DNA of 64,000 bases, from positions 1 to 64,000 of the forward strand of contig RHMC01000022.1 in assembly GCA_003719395.1 (NCBI GenBank). Direction: 5' to 3'. This document shows positions 57,212 to 64,000 of the stretch, piece by piece. Each line of letters opens with the position of its first letter. The stretch's first letter is position 1. Below the pieces are notes generated by a model. It saw only the letters and a list, made by a program, of their open reading frames with translations, ran no database searches and was not told the DNA's origin. The position numbers and the translations under genes are program-made. The DNA comes from Streptomyces altiplanensis (GTDB lineage: Bacteria > Actinomycetota > Actinomycetes > Streptomycetales > Streptomycetaceae).

Positions 57212-57506
57212 CGGCATCATCCCGCCGCGTGCGAAGGGCGCCAAGCAGCGGCAGTGGGAGGCGGTGCCAAGGGACGGCTTCCACGTCCTGCGGCACACGT
57301 ACGCCTCGGTCATGTCGGAGGCAGGGGAGTCCGTGGTGACTGTCGGGCGGTGGCTCGGGCACTCTTCGCCGACTGTCACCCTGGGTTATTACGCGCACTT
57401 CATGCCGGAAGCCGGTACAAAGGAGCGTGCCATGCTTGATGGGGGGCTGGGGAGTTCGACCGACCAGCAGTCCGGCCGAAGCTCCCCAGATTCTCCCCAG
57501 GGCTGA
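57212..57506 (+). pseudogene. Tyrosine recombinase (integrase) C-terminal remnant
   Basis: RAKGAKQRQWEAVPRDGFHV leads to LRHTYASVMSEAGESVVTV and GRWLGHSSPTVTLGYYAHF. These contain the R-H box (HxLRH), the LGH and the catalytic Tyr region of phage-type integrases of Streptomyces elements. The catalytic core upstream is missing. It stops at 57506, just before the HipA-like gene, which is where an integrase sits next to its attachment site. Confidence 0.82.
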
Positions 57507-57567
57507 TCGGCGGAGATTCCTCAGATTGTGCGGCGTTCACCCGTTCCATGGATTCCCAGGGGGGCTG

Positions 57568-57692
57568 GCCGTATAGCCTGGGGAAATGCTCACCGAAGTC
57601 ACCGCGACCCGCTATGTCACGCCCCTGCGGGAGGGCGGATCGCTGCCCGGGATCGTCGAGGCCGACGACCTGGGCACCTACGTCATGAAATT
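57568..57692 (+). repeat. Right copy of the 125-bp duplicated HipA-like 5' end
   Basis: Matches 36569-36693 at 115 of 125 positions. It includes a possible -10 (TATAGC at 57572-57577), the ATG start at 57586 and the first 36 codons. The 30-base identical core is 57629-57658. A possible attachment site of the neighbouring element. Confidence 0.75.
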
Positions 57693-58456
57693 CACCGGCG
57701 CGGGGCAGGGCCGCAAGACCCTGGTCGCCGAAGTCGTCTGCGGGGAACTGGCCCGCAGGCTCGGGCTGCGCGTCCCCGAACTGGTCACCATCCAGCTCGA
57801 TCCGGTCATCGGTCTGGCCGAGCCGGACCAGGAGGTCCAGGAACTGCTCAAGGCGAGCGGCGGGCTGAACCTCGGAATGGACTACCTGCCCGGCTCGATC
57901 GGCTTCGACCCGCTCGCTTACGAGGTGGATCCGGCCGAGGCGGGCCGGGTGGTGTGGTTCGACGCGCTGATCAACAACGTCGACCGCTCCTGGCGCAACC
58001 CCAACATGCTCGTCTGGCACGGGGACCTCTGGCTCATCGACCACGGCGCCACCATGATCTGGCACCACAACTGGCCGACCGCCCAGAGCGCGTCCGCGAA
58101 GCCGTACAACGCCTCGGACCACGTCCTCGCACCCTTCGGCCCCGACATCGCGGCGCGGCGCCGAGCTCGCGCCGCTGGTCACCGAGGAACTGCTGACCGA
58201 GGTCGCCGCCGAGGTGCCGGCCGAGTGGCTGGTCGACGAGCCCGGCTTCGAGAGCACCGAGGAGCTCCGCCGCGCGTACGTCGACGCGCTGCTGCCGCGC
58301 GCCGCGACGATCCACGACCGGATCACCCTCGGCGAGCCGACCAAGGACAGGCCTTCGCAGGTTCCCGGCTGGCTGGCGGACCGCCTGGCGCCGCGGCCGC
58401 ACCCGGCCGAGCAGGGCAAGAGGACCGAGCGGGGCGAGAAGGACGGCGGCAAGTGA
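57586..58456 (+). CDS. HipA-like kinase-fold protein, frame-shifted
   Basis: About 290 residues. YVMKFTGAGQGRKTLVAEVV (ATP-binding Lys), LGMDYLPGSIGFDP, FDALINNVDRSWRNPNMLVW and LWLIDHGATMIWHH (catalytic NVDR...N...D) belong to the HipA_2-type family. The frame changes near 58155; afterwards ELAPLVTEELLTEVAAEVP continues to the stop at 58456. A TATAGC box ten bases before ATG and only GGGGA at the start suggest a leaderless or short-leader transcript. Its stop overlaps the DUF3037 start (GTGA). The pair is conserved in actinobacteria; its targets are unknown. Confidence 0.82.
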
Positions 58457-58839
58457 GCACCGAGCGGGACGTCTTCGAATACGCGCTGGTGCGCGTCGTG
58501 CCACGCGTGGAGCGCGGCGAAATGTTCAACGCGGGCGTGCTCGTCTACTGCCGTGCCAAGTCCTTCGTCGCGGCCAGGACGCACCTGGACGAGGCCAAGC
58601 TGAAGGCGCTGGATCCCGGCGCCGATGTAGTGGGCGTACGGGCCGCCCTGCGTGCCGTGGAAGGCGTCTGCGGAGGCGGGGACGGGGCCGGGCAGGCGGC
58701 GGGCGACGACGCGGGCCGGCGCTTTCGCTGGCTGATCGCACCGCGCAGCACCGTCGTACAGCCGGGGCCCGTGCACACCGGGCTGACGGCCGACCCCGAG
58801 GCCGAGGTCGAGCGTCTGCTCGATCTGCTGGTGCGGTGA
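58453..58839 (+). CDS. DUF3037 protein
   Basis: 128 residues from GTG 58453. FEYALVRVVPRVERGEMFNA, GVLVYCRAKSFVAARTHLD and RFRWLIAPRSTVVQPGPVHT are the family core. It always partners the HipA-like gene upstream, with a 4-base overlap here. Function unknown; a co-acting pair is likely. Confidence 0.88.
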   Translation: MSTERDVFEYALVRVVPRVERGEMFNAGVLVYCRAKSFVAARTHLDEAKLKALDPGADVVGVRAALRAVEGVCGGGDGAGQAAGDDAGRRFRWLIAPRSTVVQPGPVHTGLTADPEAEVERLLDLLVR

Positions 58840-59003
58840 TCTGCGCTACTGATTCCCCAGGTCGTTCCCCGGGCCGTTGACACCGCGTGCCATCGCTTCT
58901 AGCGTCACGTCTGCTGAAGCTACTAAGCGGTTGCTCAGTGATCGGGGGATCACTCTCGGTCGACCTGGCCGAGCGGCCGCACCCGAGGGCGAGGAGAACC
59001 AGC

Positions 59004-59764
59004 ATGTCCACCACCGAGCAGCGCGTCGCGATCGTGACCGGGGCGGCGCGCGGCATTGGCGCCGCCACCGCGGTCCGTCTGGCGGCAGAGGGCCGCGCCG
59101 TCGCCGTACTCGACCTCGACGAGGCCGCGTGCAAGGACACCGTCGAGAAGATCACCGCGGCGGGCGGCACCGCCCTCGCCGTCGGCTGTGACGTCTCCGA
59201 CGGCGCCCAGGTCGAGGCCGCCGTCGCACGTGTCGTCACCGAGCTCTGTCGCCGACGATCCTCGTGAACAACGCGGGCGTCCTGCGCGACAATCTGCTCT
59301 TCAAGATGAGTGAGTCCGACTGGGACACCGTGGTGAACGTGCATCTCAAGGGCGCGTTCCTGATGGCCAAGGCCTGCCAGAAGCACATGGTGGACGCCAA
59401 GTTCGGGCGTATCGTCAGCCTCTCCAGCTCCTCGGCGCTCGGCAACCGGGGCCAGGCGAACTACTCCGCCGTCAAGGCCGGCCTGCAGGGCTTCACCAAG
59501 ACCCTCGCCAAGGAGCTCGGCAAGTTCGGCATCACGGCCAACGCCGTCGCGCCCGGCTTCATCGTCACCGAGATGACCGCGCAGACCGCCGCCCGCGTGG
59601 GCATGGGCTTCGAGGAGTTCCAGGCCGCGGCCGCCACCCAGATCCCGGTGCAGCGCGTGGGCAGGCCGGAGGACATCGCCAACGCCATCGCCTTCTTCAC
59701 GGGCGAGGACGCCGGCTTCGTCTCCGGCCAGGTCATGTACGTCGCCGGTGGCCCGCTCAACTGA
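59004..59764 (+). CDS. fabG: 3-oxoacyl-ACP reductase-like SDR, frame-shifted
   Basis: About 253 residues from ATG 59004 behind GAGGAGA. VTGAARGIGAATAVRLA (NADP motif), NNAG in ILVNNAGVLRDNLLFKM, the catalytic Ser and Tyr-x3-Lys in SLSSSSALGNRGQANYSAVK, and GFIVTEMT are complete. The frame breaks near 59247 (GAGCTCTGTCGCCG, where GAG-CTC-GGC is expected). It reduces 3-oxoacyl thioesters with NADPH; a fatty-acid or other catabolic role both fit. Confidence 0.87.
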
Positions 59765-59794
59765 CGCCGCCCAACTGACGAGGGACTGAGGAAC

Positions 59795-60562
59795 ATGGCT
59801 GCTGAGGCAGAGGTACGGGACAGCGGGAAGGTCGCGCTCATCACGGGCGCGAGCCGCGGCATCGGTTACGGCGTCGCCGAGGCGCTCGTCGCCCGCGGCG
59901 ACCGGGTGTGCATCACCGGCCGGAACGAGGACGCGCTCAAGGAGGCCGTGGAGAAGCTCGGCGCGGACCGGGTGATCGGCGTCGCGGGCAAGGCCCACGA
60001 CGAGGCGCACCAGGCGGTCGCCGTCGAGCGCACCATGGAAGCGTTCGGCCGGGTCGACTTCCTGATCAACAACGCCGGCACGAACCCGGTCTTCGGGCCG
60101 ATCGCGGAGCTGGACCTCGGGGTCGCCCGCAAGACGTACGAGACCAATGTGATCTCCGCGCTCGGGTTCGCGCAGCAGACCTGGAAGGCGTGGCAGAAGG
60201 AGAACGGCGGGGCGATCGTCAACATCGCCTCGGTCGCCGGAATCTCCGCCTCGCCCTTCATCGGCGCGTACGGTATGAGCAAGGCGGCGATGGTCAACCT
60301 GACCCTCCAGCTGGCGCACGAGTTCGCGCCGGCCGTACGGGTCAACGCGATCGCGCCCGCCGTGGTGAAGACCAAGTTCGCCCAGGCGCTCTACGAGGGC
60401 CGCGAGGCGGAGGCCGCCGCGGCGTATCCGCTGGGACGGCTCGGCGTTCCCGAGGACATCGGGGGAGCCGCCGCCTTCCTCACCTCGGACCAGTCGGACT
60501 GGATCACGGGACAGACCCTGGTGGTCGACGGCGGGATCTTCCTGAACGCCGGCGTCGGCTGA
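59795..60562 (+). CDS. SDR-family oxidoreductase
   Basis: 255 residues: ITGASRGIGYGVAEALVARG, LINNAGTNPVFGPI, IASVAGISASPFIGAYGMSK (catalytic Ser, Tyr, Lys) and GQTLVVDGGIFLNAG. It starts 30 bases after the FabG-like gene, so the two are probably one operon; they share the fold but are only distantly similar. Substrate unknown. A strong terminator follows. Confidence 0.9.
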   Translation: MAAEAEVRDSGKVALITGASRGIGYGVAEALVARGDRVCITGRNEDALKEAVEKLGADRVIGVAGKAHDEAHQAVAVERTMEAFGRVDFLINNAGTNPVFGPIAELDLGVARKTYETNVISALGFAQQTWKAWQKENGGAIVNIASVAGISASPFIGAYGMSKAAMVNLTLQLAHEFAPAVRVNAIAPAVVKTKFAQALYEGREAEAAAAYPLGRLGVPEDIGGAAAFLTSDQSDWITGQTLVVDGGIFLNAGVG

Positions 60563-60598
60563 GTCGCTTTACTCCGCTTTTACTCTGGATTGTTCCCA

Positions 60599-60638
60599 AG
60601 TGCCCTGCCGGGTCTGCCCGTTGACCCGGCAGGGCACT
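60599..60638 (+). terminator. Terminator after the SDR pair
   Basis: A perfect 15-bp stem AGTGCCCTGCCGGGT/ACCCGGCAGGGCACT (60599-60613 with 60624-60638) and a 10-base loop. Confidence 0.85.
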
Positions 60639-60681
60639 GCGGTATGGTCTGCCGACCCATGGCTGATCGAGGAGCGTGCAC

Positions 60682-62262
60682 GTGTTCAACCGGACCAGAC
60701 GTCTGCAGTCCACTGCGGCCCTTGCGTCCATATCCCTGCTGACCGGATGCGGGGTGCTGTCCGGTGACCAGTCCGATACGGAGCAGAAGCTCGCTGTCGG
60801 TACGACGAGCACGCCCAGCACGCTCGACCCGGCCGGCGCGTGGGACGGCTCCTGGGAGCTGTACCGGAACGTCTTCCAGACGCTGGTCAGCTACCCCGTG
60901 GGCAGCGCCGCACCGGAACCCGACGCCGCCGAGAAGTGCTCCTTCACGGACGGCTCGAACAAGGTGTACAGCTGCACGCTCCGCAAGGGCCTCACCTTCT
61001 CCGACGGGACCAAGCTCGACGCCGCGGCCGCGAAGTACTCGATCGACCGTATTTCCGCGATCGGCGCGGAGGGCGGTCCCAGCGGGCTCCTGACCAGCCT
61101 GGACAGGGTCGAGACGAGCGGCGACCGGGAGATCACCTTCCACCTCAACAAGCCGGACGCCACCTTCCCGTTCGTTCTCGCGACACCCGCGATGTCCCTC
61201 GTGAGCCCCGCGGACTACCCGAGGAACAAGCTCCGCGAGGGCAACGGGCTGACCGGCTCGGGCCCGTACAACCTCGCGTCGTACGAGCCGGACAAGGCCG
61301 CCGAGCTGGTGAAGAACCCCAAGTACGACGGGTTCGCCGAGCTCAAGAACGATGCCGTCACGATCCGCTACTTCAAGGACTCCGCCCTGATGGTGGAAGC
61401 GCTGAAGAAGAAGGAGATCGACGCGACGTTCCGCGGTCTGACCGCGGAGCAGGTCATCGACCTGCAGGACCAGCCGAAGGAGAAGGCGCTCCAGGTCGTC
61501 GAGGCCGTCGGCGCCGAGATCCGCTACCTGGTGTTCAACCCCGAGGACTCGGCCGCGCGCAATCCCGCGGTCCGCCGGGCCATCGCCCAGGTGATCGACC
61601 GGGGCGCTCTCGTCGACAAGGTCTACAAGGGCACCGCAGAGCCCCTCTACTCGATGATTCCGAGCGGTGTCGCGGGACACGCGACCAGCTTCTTCGACAC
61701 CTACGGCGAGCCGAGCGTACCGAAGGCGCGGAACATGCTGGCCGAGGCGGGCATCACCGAGCCCGTCCCGCTCACCTTCTGGTACACCTCCGACCGGTAC
61801 GGATCGGCCACCGCGCTGGAGTTCGCCGAGCTGAAGCGGCAGCTGGACGCGTCCGGACTGTTCCGGATCACGCTCAAGCACCGTCCCTGGAACACGTTCC
61901 AGAAGGGGTACCAGAAGGGCGAGTTCCCGGTCTTCGGCCGCGGCTGGTCCCCCGACTTCCCGGACCCGGACAACTTCGTCGCTCCCTTCGTCGGCGAGAA
62001 CAACGCCGTCGGTACGCCGTACGAGACGCCCGAGATCACGGCCAGCCTGCTGCCGAAGACGCGGCAGGAGAGCGACCGCGCCGCGGTGGGAGAGCAGTTC
62101 GGGCGCGCCCAGGAGATCCTGCTCAAGGACGTCCGCCTGCTGCCGCTGTGGCAGGGCAAGCTGTACGTCGCCGCCTCCGACGACATCGCGGGCGCCGAAC
62201 GGGCGCTGGACCCGCAGACGATCATGCAGGTGTGGCAGTTGCACAGAAAGACCAGCTGGTAG
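60682..62262 (+). CDS. ABC transporter peptide-binding lipoprotein (SBP_bac_5)
   Basis: 526 residues. Lipoprotein signal with lipobox LLTGC (about residue 23), then the family-5 binding fold: PSTLDPAGAWDGSWELYRNV, LRKGLTFSDGTKLDAAAAKY, GSGPYNLASYEPDK, and RRAIAQVIDRGALVDKVYKG. It binds oligopeptides or similar solutes outside the membrane. GTG 60682 is chosen over 60676 because GAGGAG lies seven bases before it. No permease or ATPase genes are beside it, so it must work with a system elsewhere. Confidence 0.9.
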   Translation: MFNRTRRLQSTAALASISLLTGCGVLSGDQSDTEQKLAVGTTSTPSTLDPAGAWDGSWELYRNVFQTLVSYPVGSAAPEPDAAEKCSFTDGSNKVYSCTLRKGLTFSDGTKLDAAAAKYSIDRISAIGAEGGPSGLLTSLDRVETSGDREITFHLNKPDATFPFVLATPAMSLVSPADYPRNKLREGNGLTGSGPYNLASYEPDKAAELVKNPKYDGFAELKNDAVTIRYFKDSALMVEALKKKEIDATFRGLTAEQVIDLQDQPKEKALQVVEAVGAEIRYLVFNPEDSAARNPAVRRAIAQVIDRGALVDKVYKGTAEPLYSMIPSGVAGHATSFFDTYGEPSVPKARNMLAEAGITEPVPLTFWYTSDRYGSATALEFAELKRQLDASGLFRITLKHRPWNTFQKGYQKGEFPVFGRGWSPDFPDPDNFVAPFVGENNAVGTPYETPEITASLLPKTRQESDRAAVGEQFGRAQEILLKDVRLLPLWQGKLYVAASDDIAGAERALDPQTIMQVWQLHRKTSW

Positions 62263-62330
62263 CGGCCGCTGTCAGTGGCCGCAGGTAAGTTCTCCGGTGA
62301 AGAGCTGATTGCTTACCGGAGGTTGTTGAC

Positions 62331-63014
62331 GTGACCGACACCGACATGCTGCCCGAGTCTTGGCGCGGCGTCCTCGGGGACGAGCTGCAGAAGCCCTATT
62401 TCAAGGAGCTCACCGAGTTCGTCGAGAAGGAGCGGGAGAACGGGCCGGTCTACCCGCCGCGCGAAGAGGTCTTCGCCGCCCTGGACGCCACGCCGTACGA
62501 CCGGGTGAAGGTCCTGATCCTCGGACAGGACCCCTACCACGGCGAGGGGCAGGGCCACGGCCTGTGCTTCTCGGTGCGGCCGGGTGTCAAGGTGCCGCCG
62601 TCCCTGCGGAACATCTTCAAGGAGATGAACGCGGAGCTGGGCGCCCCGATCCCGGACAACGGATATCTGATGCCGTGGGCGGAGCAGGGCGTCCTGCTGC
62701 TCAACGCCGTACTGACGGTGCGGGCCGGCGAGGCCAACTCCCACAAGGGCAAGGGGTGGGAGAAGTTCACGGACGCGGTGATCCGCGCCGTGGCCTCGCG
62801 GCCCGACCCGGCGGTCTTCGTGCTCTGGGGCAATTACGCGCAGAAGAAGCTTCCGCTGATCGACGAGGAGCGGCACGCGGTGGTGAAGGGCGCGCACCCC
62901 TCGCCGCTGTCGGCGAAGAAGTTCTTCGGATCCCGCCCCTTCACGCAGATCAACGAGGCGGTCGCCGCCCAGGGGCACCAGCCCATCGACTGGACCCTGC
63001 CGGACCTGGGCTGA
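62331..63014 (+). CDS. ung: Uracil-DNA glycosylase
   Basis: 227 residues from GTG 62331 behind GGAGG. Family 1 UDG motifs: LGQDPYHGEGQGHGLCFSV (catalytic Asp in GQDPYH), LLLNAVLTV, VLWGNYAQKK and HPSPLSAKKFFG (catalytic His). It removes uracil from DNA to start base excision repair. It stands alone. Confidence 0.96.
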   Translation: MTDTDMLPESWRGVLGDELQKPYFKELTEFVEKERENGPVYPPREEVFAALDATPYDRVKVLILGQDPYHGEGQGHGLCFSVRPGVKVPPSLRNIFKEMNAELGAPIPDNGYLMPWAEQGVLLLNAVLTVRAGEANSHKGKGWEKFTDAVIRAVASRPDPAVFVLWGNYAQKKLPLIDEERHAVVKGAHPSPLSAKKFFGSRPFTQINEAVAAQGHQPIDWTLPDLG

Positions 63015-63446
63015 CCGGCCCGGCCGGCCCAGGTCGCAGGTGAAGGTGTACGGGGCGGCCGGCTCGCCGGGGCGAGCGGTGCGGCCGCCCGTCCCGCTCA
63101 GCCCGGTCGGCCCGCCGGTGCCCGGGCCCGGCGCCACCTCGAAGGTGGACCACGCCGGCGTCGCCGGAGGCGGCCCGTTCCCCGACGACGAACGTTCCCT
63201 CGCGGCCGGCCGGGACCGTATGCGTACTGCGCTTCGTGGTGCTGCCCCGTGGCGGGGCCTGCTGGGGCTGGGGACCGGAGTGCCGGGCCCGCCGGAACCG
63301 CGCGCGGAGGCGGCCCGCACGGTCACCGGCCTGGCTCAGCGGGACCGGGGCGCCGCCCGAGCCTGAGCCCGATTGCCAGTGACGGGGTCTAGCGTCGGGA
63401 CCGTCGGTATTGGCTGTGCGTGTGCGGGCGACAGGAGAACACGGCG
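63015..63446. other. Gene-poor gap
   Basis: About 430 bases. Open frames on both strands are Gly/Pro/Arg-rich and match nothing I know. It includes the promoter of the following gene, and possibly a decayed gene. Confidence 0.35.
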
Positions 63447-63920
63447 ATGGAGCGGCAGGAGATGTCCGAGGACGTCACGATGGTGCGGATCGGGCAGGCG
63501 GTCATGCTTCTCCACGCCGGCGACCGTGAGGAGGCGCGCAACCGTCTCGGCGAGCTGTGGGCGGAGATCGGTGAGGACGGCGACGCCTTCCACCGCTGCA
63601 CACTGGCGCACTACATGGCGGACACGCAGGACGACGCCGGTGACGAACTGGCGTGGGACCTGAGGGCACTGGCCGCCGCCGACGGGCTGACCGACGAGCG
63701 GGTGGCCCGGCACGACTCCTCGGTCGCGGTGCGCGGGTTCTATCCCTCGCTCCACCTCAACCTCGCCGCCGACTACCTGAAACTGCGCCGTCCGGACGCC
63801 GCGCGCACCCATCTGATGCGGGCGCGGGCGGTGTCCGACGTGCTGGGGGACGACGGCTACGGGGACGGTGTGCGGGCGGCTATCGACCGCCTTGAGCGGA
63901 GGCTCTCGGAAGAGGGGTGA
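63447..63920 (+). CDS. Helical (TPR-like) protein
   Basis: 157 residues from ATG 63447, with AGGAG about ten bases before. Pairs of helices rich in Ala, Leu, Glu and Arg (RIGQAVMLLHAGDREEARNR, LHLNLAADYLKLRRPDAARTH, YGDGVRAAIDRLERRLSEE) look like tetratricopeptide-type repeats. It is cytoplasmic and probably mediates protein contacts. It ends 80 bases before the window does; nothing else is seen there. Confidence 0.75.
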   Translation: MERQEMSEDVTMVRIGQAVMLLHAGDREEARNRLGELWAEIGEDGDAFHRCTLAHYMADTQDDAGDELAWDLRALAAADGLTDERVARHDSSVAVRGFYPSLHLNLAADYLKLRRPDAARTHLMRARAVSDVLGDDGYGDGVRAAIDRLERRLSEEG

Positions 63921-64000
63921 GCGGGTGAGCGGGTGGGAGGCGGTGGCGGCGGGACGGCGGGGTCCGGTCAACGCCCGTACGTCTCACGGCAGATGCGGGC

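Noticed and set aside
57212..57506. An active integrase for the island
   Set aside because: Only the C-terminal part with the R-H-Y region is present; the upstream catalytic core and arm-binding domain are missing.

Overview
The window is high-GC actinobacterial DNA and almost certainly Streptomyces. GC-ending codons dominate, GTG starts are common, and Streptomyces-type families recur (DUF5999, DUF2945/DUF3140, GCS2-like ligase, HipA-like/DUF3037 pair). It opens inside the 3' end of a 5S rRNA gene.

Region 1 (1-23 kb) is conserved chromosome. After the 5S gene and its terminator come a CDP-alcohol phosphatidyltransferase, a long nucleotidyltransferase/phosphomannomutase-like fusion, and an overlapping DUF881 - small basic protein - DUF881 operon. 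These are followed by a GarA-like FHA protein, a MerR regulator, a DUF151 protein, a second MerR regulator, DNA polymerase IV, a PRC-barrel protein and gcvP behind a tandem glycine riboswitch. From memory, this order resembles the pgsA2-garA-gcvB stretch of mycobacteria. Next come a GCS2-type ligase, a CPBP protease, a PhzF protein, a PadR regulator, a Clp-N protein and EamA exporters, one with a possible leader-peptide attenuator.

Region 2 (22.7-30.3 kb) holds a PNPOx/MocR divergent pair, an EamA/LysR divergent pair, a Rieske lipoprotein, an S9 peptidase and a methyltransferase. Many of these are frame-shifted.

Region 3 (30.5-36.4 kb) is a copper cluster next to a dead IS5-like transposase. 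It has a secreted His-rich protein divergent from copZ-copA-csoR, with two near-perfect CsoR boxes between them. The CopZ-like and CsoR-like proteins have each lost their first Cys ligand. An ECF sigma factor operon follows, starting with a 30-codon membrane peptide.

Region 4 (36.5-57.6 kb) is an accretion of mobile-element remnants beside a HipA-like gene. The 5' end of that gene is duplicated 21 kb away, and a tyrosine recombinase remnant abuts the intact copy. Between them lie a MerR heavy-metal operon and a large arsenic cluster: arsC, a truncated trxB, arsR, acr3, three flavoproteins, a second arsR and an MFS transporter. There are also a spore-photoproduct-lyase-like radical SAM protein, DUF2945/DUF3140, a GH26 mannanase, a GH13 amylase that lost its secretion signal, and several decayed genes.

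Region 5 (57.6-64 kb) returns to conserved chromosome: HipA-like/DUF3037, FabG, a second SDR, a peptide-binding lipoprotein, ung and a helical repeat protein.

About 19 genes carry single-base frameshifts, mostly losses inside G/C runs, and housekeeping genes are included. I read most of these as sequencing errors. Truncations at mosaic junctions, by contrast, look biological.
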